DNA of 64,000 bases from Rhyacichthys aspro (Eukaryota > Chordata > Actinopteri > Gobiiformes > Rhyacichthyidae). Where the stretch lies: assembly GCA_036850595.1 (NCBI GenBank), contig CM072149.1:658001-722000 (forward strand), given 5' to 3'. Position numbers and translations under genes: made by a program. Under the pieces are notes generated by a model. That model was not told the origin of the DNA. It was given only the letters and a program-made list of their open reading frames with translations, and searched no databases. Positions 11,594 through 22,938 of this stretch are shown here, one piece after another; the stretch's first letter is position 1; the number at the start of each line of letters is the position of its first letter.

Positions 11594-12550
11594 TGTTATA
11601 ATGTCTTGTCAAATTTTCGATTTTGTAATTAACTTTCAGTTTTGTAATTTAAACACAATGATTGAGGCAGTAGTAAGTATAAATCTGGTAAAAAAAAAAA
11701 ATCTGTACACATCACTACAGTTTCCTCTTGCTTGTTATGTTCTTGGTTTGGTCTTATGTTCCAAACAAAAGTGGACTGGAGCTATCTTAATTCTTTTTAA
11801 CAAGTTTCTTCCCTTATTCCTTGAAGCACAACATATTCACTTTGAGGAAGGGCCTGTTGCTTTGGCCCGGGGACAATATTTCACTTTAAGTTTATGAAAT
11901 TATTTATTATTCTTCACTAGTTGTTTTGAAATGAAAAAAAATCCATATCCAGTGACATGACATTGCCCAGGATGGCACTTTCTGAGCATGTTGATTTCTT
12001 TAATACAACACATATCACTGCAGTATTATATACAGATAGATATTTTACTTTATTTTAACTTTGAATCAGAGATTTGTGGACATTTGATTTGAGACACTTG
12101 GTGGAAATTAAGGAAGTGACAGCCTCACAAATCCAGATGAGAACAGGACAGTTTAATTGTATTATTTTCCAACATTAAGAATGCAAAAGTGCTGTGAGAA
12201 AACAAAAGGAGAAGAAAAAAAAAAGGCTATAGCAGACATCTTGGCATCTGTTACCATTAATTTACTGCTCACTGCTTTCACTGTGATTTCCCTCCATATG
12301 TTTCAGATGTGTCTTTGCCTTCTCTCCTCAAAACATGCCGCGTTTTCACCGAATTAGTTCAGCCACAGAAGTACACAGGCTCGCCGTTGTAAAAGCCCCA
12401 TAGACAATTCATCTGCAGCTTTGTTCTTGTTCAAGACTGTTGCACAGACCTACTCCTGAAATGTGTTGCACATTTAGTGATGCAGAAATGCACTCTTTAC
12501 TGTGAAACATGACCCTGCACAGACAGTACAGAACAGTGTTAAACCTAAAG
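11594..12550. other. Unique sequence, nothing recognised
   Basis: AT-rich with short poly-A runs (11691-11701, 12216-12226). A 98-codon plus frame at 11601-11897 has no recognisable domain and is not called. Confidence 0.5.
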
Positions 12551-12624
12551 CAGTGGTGTCAAACTCAAAGAGGTGAGGGTAGTACGTAAGAAGCATTTCA
12601 GGGGCCGAAAACTGTGACAAAACC

Positions 12625-13185
12625 AACAAAAACCTATTCAAATCCAACTAAAATCTGCTCAGATACAACTGAAATCTGTTCAAATCCAACTAAAACCTAT
12701 TCAAATACAACTGAAACCATACAAAAAACTGTTCAAATCCAACTAAACCTGTTCAAATCCAACTGAAACCTAATCAAATCCAACTAAACCTGTTCAAGAC
12801 CATATAAAAACTGTTCAAATCCAACTAAACCTGCTCAAATCCAACTGAAACCTGTTCATGTCCATATAAAACCAGTTCAAATCCAACTGAAACCTAATAA
12901 AATCCAACTAAACACTGTTCAAATCCAACTAAAACCAGCTCCCCCAAATGAAAAGGGGGGCCCCCCCCCCCCCCGGGGGGCCCCCTAATCCCAGACAAGA
13001 ATTGATGGTCACGTTCCCGATATGTGAATTTTAATGGCCTTGTTCTACAAAAAACACACCCCGGGCCCCCCCCCCCCCCCCCCCCAAAAAACCCCCCCCC
13101 CCCCCCCCCCCAACTGAAATCTGTTCAAATCCAACTACAACCTGTTGAAGTCAATATAAATCCTGTTAACATCCAACTAAAACCT
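12625..13185 (-). repeat. 21-bp minisatellite inside hAT copy B
   Basis: Degenerate units with core CAAATCCAACTAAAACCTGT run on the plus strand, split by the suspect block at 12943-13111. Several units have mutated to forms such as CATATAAAAACTGTTC. It is the same minisatellite as in copies A, C and D, in inverted orientation relative to the element ends. Confidence 0.85.
12943..13111. other. Probable assembly artefact: homopolymers plus degraded copy of flank
   Basis: Runs of 6-20 C and 6 G surround a segment (12991-13059, CCAGACAAGAATTGATGGTC...) that is an error-rich copy of the unique sequence at 13266-13331 (CCAGACAAGTGATTATTGAT...). The latter lies just outside the right target duplication of hAT copy B. 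The copy has homopolymer gains and losses (CCCGATATG for CCAGATATG, TTTTAATGG for ATTTAATG). Low-quality read sequence or a mis-joined gap inside a tandem repeat is the simplest explanation. Confidence 0.65.
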
Positions 13186-13255
13186 AAAACCGTAAAATAT
13201 TACCTACTAGAAGTATTGAAGGACCATATAAAACAGTTTGACACATGACCTAACG

Positions 13256-14855
13256 TATCAATGCACCAGACAAGTGATTATTGATGATCACGTTCCAGAT
13301 ATGTGAATATTTAATGCCCAAGAACCACACCACATCTGTTTTAATGTGCAGCCCTGCCCATTTCTTTAGATTCATTTGACAAAATGTGTCTAACTTTGGA
13401 ATAGAACCTTACATTTGTGTGTCAAGAAAATTCTCTTCACACAGACACCTCAGAGTGCGGCATTGTGTTGTTTCCATTTCCCATCAGATAAGCCTCAGGT
13501 GTGTCTTCTTGCTGTACCCTAATATGTTTAGTCTAAAGCGGCTGCCCACACAATTCGCCGCGATGGCTCACAATGAGGCAGGAACTGTCCCCTGGCCCCG
13601 CTCTGATAACAGTCTCCGCCGTAATGGGCTCTATTGTTGTACGAACACAATGTCGTTTCTGCCGTACCACTCTTAACGCTGGGTCACAACAGCCTTTGAT
13701 GTCTTCTGAGGGTACATGCCCTATTTATGCCACTGGCTCGGACGCAGTGATTAATGATGACGCATGTGGAAGTCAAATCTATACTATCCATAACACTGTT
13801 CACTGTACACCAGACTGGACCTGATCTTTCTGAAGTCTGATATATTTTTATTGTTCCCACGTTCACATGACAAACATTAATGAGCTGTTTCGAAATAGAT
13901 TCCATTAAAACCGAGCACGTTTTTTTTGTTTTGCACTGAAAATTTTTGAATGTGAATTTGCAGATTTCTTTTTTCCGTGGATTATGTATGAAAAATGTAA
14001 TTTGCGTTGACTGTTTGCATACTTCTGTTGATTTTTTTGGTGAATTTTGAAACACCAGTGTTTGCCACAATCAGAATGGGCTCCCGCTGCGTGCTTTGCT
14101 CCAGGTTTGCTGTCGGTGGTTGGTGTTGTGGCCCCCTGCTGTTTCCACAAACACACGCCTGACAGCTGACGGCTAATGAGCCCCACCATCATCTCCTGCT
14201 TTAAGTCGAAGCACTGCGCCGGCTCCATTACGGACTCACGGGAAACTCCGACGTTTGCAACGCGGCTCAGAATGTGCCAAACGGCCCGGTATCAGTGTGG
14301 GAAATCACGTCGATTGTGATTAGGACTTGTGGAGAGCACCTCGTTGATTATATCAGCGCTTTGAGTCACCGTTGGCATGACGACAGGTAAAGCTGCTCAT
14401 ATTCTGGCTGAAATCCCAACCAAAACTGCAAAAAAAAAATTATTTCTCCAAAATCCAAGGCTAACAAACAAAAGCATCTTTGTTGGAGGGACTTTCCAAG
14501 CGGTGTGCCCCGTGACTTTGGTCATGGGAACAGTGCATCAGCCTCAGAGAACGGCCAATGATAACAGCAGAGCTTAAGGCGCCCCAGAATATGAATAAGA
14601 GGAATATGTGAACTTGTGCAAGAGCAGACAGGGAGTGCAAAATGCAAACAAATACACAAATGAATGTGGATTTCTCTTGTGTTTAGGCCAAAAAGTCCTG
14701 CCCTGGAGAGTTCTCCTGTTCTTTCGAGGCCAGACTCATATTACCTGTCGATATAAGACAGACTATACAGCAAAAAAGTTGCATATTCATTTGTTTAGGT
14801 CATTTGTGTCGGACCAAAACATTTCCAGAAACACAGACAACCTGATGTTCTAATC
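13256..14855. other. Unique sequence, possibly conserved noncoding, no gene
   Basis: Overlapping plus frames at 13386-13824 and minus frames at 13684-14228 (up to 128 codons) show no recognisable family. The blocks 13440-13800 and 14070-14370 are high-complexity and moderate-GC and could contain conserved noncoding sequence, but nothing specific can be supported. Confidence 0.4.
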
Positions 14856-15338
14856 CACACATGTCAAACTCAAGGCCCGGGGGCCAAATGCGGCCCTTTG
14901 CAGTGTTTTATGTGGCCCTTCAATACATTTGGAAAGTTATATTTTTGGCACTAGATTTTAATGAATTTGATTTTTGCTACAAATTCAACTAAAACCTGTT
15001 GAAGTCCAACTAAAACATGTTCAAATCTGACTAAAACCTGTTCAAATCCAATTTAAGCCTGTTCAGATCTGACTAAAACCTGCTCAAGTCCAATTAAAAC
15101 CTGTTCAAATCTAAATAACCTTGTTTAAATCCAACTAAAACCCGTTGAAATCCAACTACAAAGAGTTTCCATAAACAGATGAAATTAAAGTTAAAAGATA
15201 ACTTGTGTCAGGCTAAAATGAAGATGAACTCTCACATTCAAAATTTAATAAAAGCTTCCAAATGTCACCATCTTCGGCCCCTGAAAGGATTCTTATAAAC
15301 TATGGTGGCCCCTCACCACTTTGAGTTTGACACCACTG
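14856..15338 (-). mobile_element. Non-autonomous hAT-type element, copy C
   Basis: On the minus strand it starts CAGTGGTGTCAAACTCAAAG and ends GAGTTTGACATGTGTG, with GGGGCCACCATAG and AGGGGCCGAAGATGGTGACA next to the start and GGGCCGCATTTGGCCCCCGG next to the end. The flanking 8-mers TTCTAATC (14848-14855) and TTCTAGTC (15339-15346) match at 7 of 8 positions. The core holds about eight 21-bp units in the orientation normal for the family. No coding capacity. Confidence 0.9.
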
Positions 15339-17395
15339 TTCTAGTCAGACTTCTAGCGGACGCTCGGACCAATATCTAGAATAAGAGATAATAATGATGT
15401 CCATAAACGTATCCAACCACATTTAAAAAATCTAGAATACCCTTTGACTAAAAATACACCCAAAAAGGGTAGGTACAGATAAGACAAATGTTTGATTCTA
15501 AGCTTTCAGGATTTCTCTCTAAAAAATAACACAAAAATGCTTCAATCTCTTATATACTGTAGGTTTTAAAATGTCTAAAATTTCTCATTTTAAGCAGAAT
15601 AAAGCTAGGAATACACAGCTCTACACTACCTTGATAATGTAATGTGTAATGACAGATGTGCAGTGTATTGATCATAATAAAGAGTGCTTGTGACAGCATT
15701 TGTAATAACAGTTTAAGGGTCATTAGCCTGAATCGTGCTATTCCTCTCTGTTGTTGTGTGGAACCTCTCCTGTTTCCAGCAGCTGGACTCGGAGCCAGTG
15801 CGTTTGAAGTTGTCCACAGATATTCATGGTCCCCCGTGTCTTCCTGCAGCCTCCATCCAGACAGCCCTAATGGGACCAGCATTTCTTCTTTCTTCCTCTT
15901 TTCTTCTTAAGAGTGTCTCGATGTGACAGGCACAAATGTCTGGAGGGTACATGATGTCATTTATTGATAAGCTGACGGCTCGTGCGCTAACGCAACGACC
16001 ACGCCACTGTTTCTGCCTCTACTTCCTCCTCCCATTTACCGCCACCGGTCAGAGCCTTATCAAAGCGGCGGTGATGTAAAAGTAACAAACCCAGTCCAGA
16101 TGTGATTTTGTTCGATTGGAAACAGAGCGTTTTGGCTGCGGTGAGTCATCGTTCACGGGCTTCTTCCGTTTGATACGCTGCACAGAAATGATACAAATTG
16201 CATTTTCTCAACATGAAATACAATAAGTGGTCGCTGTGATGGAGAACATATTCATTTATTATTGCAGAGCTTTGAGCAAGTCCTTATCGGGCAAACTCAT
16301 CTGCTTGTTTTTTTTGATAAAAACCGAAAAGGGGGAAAGCAGCGTCTCTGACTCTAAGTGCTCTGATTTACAGACACACTGATTCCATCCAGATCAACTC
16401 AGGAAATAAGATTGGGAAGAAATATGTTTTTTAACTGCCGCATGGACCGCAAATGATATTGGCATTAATCTCACTATTCAATTTGTCTGAACTTGTTTGA
16501 ACTTTGAATTAATCCTGAAGTTAGACTGGCCTCAGAGGTTTTTTTAGTTTTTTTTAACAAAGATAACATAAGAACAGACTGTCCTCCCAAAGGCTCTTTT
16601 AATGTTTTGTTTTATAACCAAAAAAGAAAACAATGAACCTGGTGTTGCCATTTTTGCTTGATTTGAAATCCTGTTCTTGTGGTCATCGCCTTGAAACCCC
16701 ATTTAAACCAATCCTTTGTAAGTTTTACCCCCTTAAAATAATTAAAACAAAGATAGGAATAGGATCGATGATTCAATTTGAAGATTTCTGACGTTAAACA
16801 ATGAGACTAACCCTGCTCTTTACGACAAAGTGCTCCAGCTTCATCAGATACTCCCCTTTGTAACTGTGCCACCATATGTGAACTCATATCTAAATACAAT
16901 GCCTCAAAATAACCTTGACAGCATGAGCATTTAGTCGTTATAATGGTTTTACGGCCGGAAAAGTCACATACAGGAGTATTGCTTCAATTAAATGAATTTT
17001 TTGCGGGAATGCAATGCAACACCAATTCAAAAATCACACCTCGATGCAGAATAGCATTTAACATGTGCAGCAGTGTTACACACAAAAGTATACATCCGAT
17101 ATACCACAGAACACAGCACACAATCACATTTCACTCTGACATTTTCTTTGATTTCTGCCTGAGGGCGACAGTAGCTCTCCATTTAATGGTACAAAGTAAA
17201 ATTCTATTATTCTTTTATCTGATATTGAATACTGGCCTCTAGATTACAATTAAAATACAAAAAACAGATCTTTTATATTTATACTTATGGGACAACTGGC
17301 TATTGGAGCAATCTATGACATATTAGAATAACTATTTTTTTAAACATTTTTGAGCAAAATGAAAAAACATACTTACCAAGTCTTCTCATTGTTTG
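15339..17395. other. Unique sequence, no gene seen
   Basis: No recognisable genes. 15930-16160 is high-complexity sequence of moderate GC that could be noncoding regulatory DNA. The rest is AT-rich. Open frames (up to 110 codons at 15550-15882 minus) are not protein-like. Confidence 0.45.
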
Positions 17396-17480
17396 GTTAT
17401 TATTATTATTATTATTAATATTATTATTATTATTATTATTATTATTTTATTATTTTTTATTTATTTTTATATTTTTTTTA
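17396..17480 (+). repeat. (TTA)n microsatellite with AT-rich tail
   Basis: About fifteen TTA/ATT units with one interruption (TTAATATT) grade into T-rich sequence, directly visible. Confidence 0.9.
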
Positions 17481-19290
17481 AATTGTAAAACAGGATAAAG
17501 TCTGTGTCTGTCTAGATTCCACTACAACAAGTAGCCATACCATGCTCATGAGCAACAATGACAAAAGCTAAAACTGCCCCAGTCCCTCTACAGTCAGGCC
17601 TAACTTTTCCACAGAGCCCTGAGGTGCTCTCAAAGTTTCTAAATTGCTCATTACAGATGCATTCGAAGATCCATTCAATTATTTCCCCCACTTTTTATCG
17701 CTTTGTTTGTTTGAGATCATTAATTGCCAACAAATCACAGATGCAAAAGAAACCTGTGGCAGATTCTTTCACTTGAGCAGCAGCAGTGCATTCGGAGAGC
17801 GACTCTGACCTTGTGTGATGTGAGGCAGGATTTGTCCACGAGGGCTTTTCAGGTTCACGGGTCTAAGTAAACCGCTGTGACCTTTGGGCGCGGATGGTTA
17901 AAATGTTCTCTTAATAAGTGTGCACTGTAAGAGACTGATAAATGAATTTGTTTGTGTGTTTGAGCCTTCGGAGTCAAGGCGGAAGCTGGACTCCATTCAG
18001 ATTTACGAATGCAACAGTGTGAGCATTTACATGTAAACCAGTTTTTTAAATTAATACGGTAACATTAACACCTGGGTAGGAAAAGACAACAGGTCAAATA
18101 AAATGTTGGCAAAAATAAAACTTCACTATAGTTAAAGATATATAAAAGATACACAAAACTATTATTAACTTTGAGTGAAAAGAAAATTCTATTTACCACC
18201 TCTTTTTGATAAAAATATTGAAAATTTAAATACTAAATCAGCTACTTTTATGTCTATTTCTGAAACCAAACTACATTCTTTCCCCTTTTATCATTATTTA
18301 TTTATTTATTTACTTTTTTTTTGCCTTTATTTGATAGTACACAAACAGGAAACAAATATATTTACACATGCATGCATAGTTGCAGCATTTTATATCATAG
18401 CCTTTCAATGCACTCACTCTCTCTTTTGGCTTGATGCATGGATGTTTGGATAAATGGTTGAATGGATGGGTGGACGGAGAAGTGAGTACACACTGACTCT
18501 GACCTAAGGTAGATGTAAAGAGACAGGCCTGGCTCCCTGGAGAGTGTGTAATTGTGTTTTCACGTTGGCGCGTCGGAGTGGGGCAGATTCCCGGAGCGTC
18601 TGCAGACAGATGGGCAGAGATGCATATTTCAAAGGTGACAAAACTCAATCTCTACACATTTTTACTGTATTTCACTCAGATCTGTGAGATGACTCCTCTC
18701 CAGAACGGAGTCTCTGTCTGTTGGAAGAGTGTCAACTTTTCGGCGGACTTTTCTGGACAGACCTACAACAGTTGCTCTTTGAAAATACGATGGAATTGCA
18801 TTGTTTATTATCAAGGTGAACGTTAAACCTCATCAATGACAGGCTGCTATCAACCTCTGAATTCCAAATACATGGTTGAGTTTTGACAAAATGGAAAATG
18901 TTGATAAAATGTAACTCATCAAAATCACATTAACAGACAGTTGTTTAAGCATAAAGCATAAAAATCACTTTAAATTACTCCTTACACTATACACACTGCA
19001 TAATACATGGGCAGTGTGTGAGTACATTCCCATAAATACAGTCAAGATAGCAGCCTTTGAGCGGGTAAAATATTCTACAATAAAAAAAATAAAAAATTCT
19101 GAATGGATGTTAATTTTTTGGACAATTGTGAATGTGCAAAACAGTTGTTATTTCTCTATAAACGCTCTAAACTACTTTGATCCCTTGATTTACTGCTCAA
19201 GTCTTAAACATGATTGAGGATGGGACACTGTGAAGCAGGATGGACATGTCTAAAGTACACACTGAATCAGCACTTTCCTTCATTTATCTT
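17481..19290. other. Unique AT-rich sequence, no gene seen
   Basis: No supported gene. A degenerate (GGAT)n stretch lies at about 18434-18478. Frames of 90-112 codons at 18175-18826 lack any recognisable domain. Confidence 0.5.
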
Positions 19291-19328
19291 CATTCATTCA
19301 TTTTCTACGGCTTTACCCTGTTAGGTCA
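19291..19328 (+). repeat. Short fish interspersed-repeat fragment
   Basis: CATTCATTCATTTTCTACGG followed by CTTTACCCTGTTAGGTCA resembles the same common teleost repeat as at 4512-4590. It is short and degenerate, so assignment is tentative. Confidence 0.35.
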
Positions 19329-19619
19329 ATTATTCGCTGGGCTGAAACAGCACTTATTGTGTGGCAAAAAGAGGCATTTATTTATTCAACTTACAGCTAA
19401 ATCATTTCCCCTGGTGAGTGTTACAGTCGAACACCTGAGAGCATGGGCTCTGACAGATGTGTGTACGGCTCTGACCCCGGGCCAGTTCTACTCCAACAGC
19501 AGATGTTGCCTTTTTCGAAGCTCCCATCTTCATTATTTTGGATTTTCGTTTTGGTAGTGGTGTAAGGGAATTGGTTTTGACAGAAAGGGTTGTAATTAAG
19601 CATATTCCTTTGCCCTCTT

Positions 19620-21910
19620 GCTAAGCTAGTGGCTTTATTTTGACAGTGTTAATTGCGATAATTGTCAGAATGGTACCTCTGACACTTGGCGCTGAGAACT
19701 GTTGTGCATTGATGAAAGTGTTGTCATACATCCTTCATCTGAACAAGCTAATGCAGCCTCCCTCTCCCCATCCTCCCGTCCAGCCTTATGGGACTCTGCA
19801 GCGGCCGCTTTCTAATTGGCTTTAATGAAACAGCAGCCGGGGAGGTGATCCAGTCCTATTTACATCTGCGTCTGTAATGAAGGGCAGAAAGACCGAGACA
19901 AACGGAGACCAACGGAGGCTGGAAGAAGGACTGTGGAGGATGTTTAAAAGTTGGAACATGGAAGAGGAGCGGTCGGGAGAAGAGAAGTATCTGGGGGCTA
20001 CGGAATATTACACAGATTTTCATAACGAAGCAGCGCTAATGAAGGCTGAGCCCTGCTTTAACCGGAGCTGCTCATTGTTTGTGAGCTCTTGTAATGAGAG
20101 GCTGTGGACAGGAGATGGTGCTGTTCAGGCCTTTGCCGGTTTACATGAAATATACACTATATACATATGTGTGTGTCATATTGTAGAGTAAAATATTCGG
20201 CTGCAGAATGACATAAAAAGTGAAGTGCATTGCTGTGACATTGTGAGGGTTTTATTTCACTCAATTATAATAAAGGAATATAAGGCAAAATGTCACATCA
20301 ACACATTATTTTTACAGCAGCAATACTACTGGATAACCATTAAATGATTAAAATGCATTATAAATAAATAAATGACAACAGAAAACATAAACAATTTGAA
20401 AAAAAGTAACCTGGTTCATTTAAAGACCAAACAAAGAAAAAAAAAGACAAAGGGAATAAACAAATCAATCCAGGCATATCTGTAATAATAGCACATTTCA
20501 CGTAAATAAGGCCAGACAGATTGACTGAACTTGCCGATACCATCTCTTTGTGAAGCAGCTCGTCTCCGTCGAGGTAGTCTCCAAAAGCCCGAAGTTGCAC
20601 CACAGAGGCTGCAATAATCCAGCCGCAATTATTGCAACAGCCTCCACAACAACAACATCAACAGGGTCACAGCAGATAATACGGCGCACAGTTCAAAGGC
20701 AGTGATTTAGATGAAAACGTGGTGTAAACATGCGGCGGGATTATCCAAAGAGGAGCAGGAGGAAGCAGGCTGAGATGGAGACTGCGGCTCCTCGGAGAGC
20801 ACAGGTCCAGATAAGAGAATTATGGCACCACAAAGAGACTAGTCTGTTTATTAGTGCTTCATTAGTGAGACCAATCAGGGCGATCGCTAACACTACGGCA
20901 GGTCGGTCAAAACCGTACAAGGCCGACCTGCCCAAGAACCGGATATTTAAAGGTTTCTTGGATTTGAAAACAGGATGTGACATGACGCAGAAACACAAAG
21001 AAAAGACGGAAAATTCTGACACTGAAACTCATGTTTATGTGTATTAATAATAAGTACAAATATATGACCAAAGACAAAGCTATGTCATGCAAAAGGGATA
21101 GATTGAAAGTCAAGTGTGACGATGGCTGTTCCTGTTTCACGTGAACGCACCGCAACCTTCCAGAGGAAATAGGGATCCGTCTTGTAACGAAACCTGTGTC
21201 AGATCCTAATAGCTCTTTAAACGCCGACAGAAAACAGCAACAAAAAAAGCGCTTTTCTTTCTGTTCTTTTTTATGAGATTGATAAATACGGTGGAATCTC
21301 AATTAGGCGTCAGGCCTGAACGCAGATATTAAAAATTTGGTCAAGAATCTAATTAGCTGGAGGTAATTAAACAGTCTCACACAGGGTCATTAATCTTTCC
21401 TGCGGACCTTTGATGTTTTGCATACTGTCTTGCAAGTCATTAATAAAATTCATAACGCTTTTCTTTGTGGTGTTTTATCATGGCCATTCCTTTCCCCCCC
21501 ACTCCTCTCTTTTTTCTTAACCCCCTCCTTCCTTCTTTTCTTTCGGTGCAAGTGTCAACACATCACAAGGGCCTCTCCTCTTCAGTTAATTTACTTTCTG
21601 TGCATATTACATTTTAAAGTTGCACACATTGCGACCCCTCCCACCCTCAAACACCAACCACTCTTTTTCTGTTTTTTTTTTTTTTTCCCCTTTTTTTGAG
21701 AGCACAATTACAGCGGCAGATCAAATTAAATTCTTCTGCAAGCACAGCTCATTTGGAGTGTAAAACATTCCTCGGCAGTGTGCAGCCGAGTGTGCGCCGT
21801 GTCAGTGCCTCGCAAGAAGGGAAGAGAAGAAAACAGAATTGTGTGGCCATTGTGTCCCCCGTAATTAAATCCCCACAATCAGTCCATCTTAAATCAGTCA
21901 CGCCGTAAAT
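19620..21910. promoter_or_regulatory. Candidate conserved noncoding blocks
   Basis: Several high-complexity blocks (about 19620-20130, 20500-20960, 21300-21440 and 21700-21910) are rich in ATTA/TAAT motifs (for example TTTCTAATTGGCTTTAATGA near 19809, CTAATTAGCTGG near 21349, CCCGTAATTAAATCCCC near 21858). They are separated by T- or A-rich spacers (20401-20460, 21660-21697). No reading frame is protein-like. The texture suggests conserved regulatory DNA; this is unverified inference. Confidence 0.3.
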
Positions 21911-22190
21911 AAGAACAGGGCCAGGATGAGCGTGAGTTCTTACTCTCCCGTCAACACAGCGCGGTCATATATGTAATGGAAATGTGTCGAGAGCAGACAT
22001 AAATATGATGCTTTTAAACATGGCGGTTTTGACAGGTAAGAGCTGTGACACGTAACCCTGCAGGGATTTGTAGTCTCCAGTCTTAGTGTCATTAAATAAG
22101 TGGCGATGGTTTTAATCAATAATACATTCTCCATGGTCAGGCAGTACATAGTCGAAAACATAAACCCCTTTTGCTGTCGTTGCAGGCCCC

Positions 22191-22820
22191 TCTGTTACAT
22201 AGTCTTCTTCGAACTCTGGTGTGTTCATGGACTTTTAGCTGGATGCTAATGCTAATAGCATGTCAGCTTTAACACAATCTGATGCTAATGCTCATAAATA
22301 AATCTCCAGCTAACGTACCTGGCAGTTATAGGATTTCAATACCGTACCAACATTAATAAATCACTGTTCTAAGTGATTTAGCTCGTGCTAATACTAGAAT
22401 ACTCTGAATATAAACATTTAAAAAAAGAAAAGTTCAGTGTTGGGCACCTAATTTTAAAGATGTCTATAATTGTCCTTTTAATTACCCTACTGTTCCAACG
22501 TCAGTTTTTCTGTTACAAAGCCTTCTTCGAACTCTGGTGTGTTCATGGACTTTTAGCTGGATGCTAATGCTAATAGCATGTCAGCTTTAACACAATCTGA
22601 TGCTAATTCTCACAAATAAAGCTCCAGCTAACGTACCTGACAGTTATAGGATTACAATACCGTACCAACATTAATAAATCACTGTTCTAAGTGATTTAGC
22701 TCGTGCTAATACTAGAATACTCTGAATATAAACATTTAAAAAAAGAAAAATTCATGATGCATATAACGTAAATTTGCAGTGTTATATTAAAAAGATGTCA
22801 ATAACTGTCCTTTTATATTT
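22191..22820 (+). repeat. Two-copy tandem duplication, 318-bp period
   Basis: The segment at 22191 (TCTGTTACATAGTCTTCTTC...) recurs at 22509 (TCTGTTACAAAGCCTTCTTC...), an offset of 318 bp. Similarity runs for most of the unit at high identity (for example TGGATGCTAATGCTAATAGC and CTAACGTACCTG in both). The second unit carries a small insertion near 22750-22790 and similarity ends near 22820. No open frame spans it. The unit is not a family I recognise, though it contains a short GCTAATGCTAATAGC motif. Confidence 0.9.
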
Positions 22821-22839
22821 TTTGCATGCCTTATTTTAA

Positions 22840-22938
22840 TTTATCATAGTTCTATTTTTATTATACATTATTCTGTGTTCTATGTTGCACCTTACCGCCA
22901 AAGCAAGTTCCTACCTTCTCGGATTCTGATTCTGATTT
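22840..22938 (+). mobile_element. LINE-type 3' tail fragment
   Basis: The sequence TTGCACCTTACCGCCAAAGC followed by AAGTTCCTACCTTCTCGGATTCTGATTCTGAT closely resembles the 3' end of common fish LINEs, which terminate in short GATTCT repeats. Only the 3' untranslated end is present and no reverse-transcriptase code is seen upstream. Family assignment is from recognition, not search. Confidence 0.55.

Larger units (their letters stand above)
12551..13247 (+). mobile_element. Non-autonomous hAT-type element, copy B, core inverted
   Basis: Starts CAGTGGTGTCAAACTCAAAG and ends AGTTTGACACATG. Flanking 8-mers ACCTAAAG (12543-12550) and ACCTAACG (13248-13255) match at 7 of 8 positions, as expected of a hAT target duplication. 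The outer segments have the same orientation as in copies A and D (AGGGGCCGAAAACTGTGACA at left, GTATTGAAGGACCATATAAA at right). The 21-bp VNTR in the middle, however, reads CAAATCCAACTAAAACCTGT, the reverse complement of its orientation in A and D. The interior also holds a suspect poly-C/poly-G block at 12943-13111. Confidence 0.85.

Noticed and set aside
13024..13248. Proline-rich 74-codon frame
   Set aside because: Created by poly-C runs in the suspected assembly artefact.
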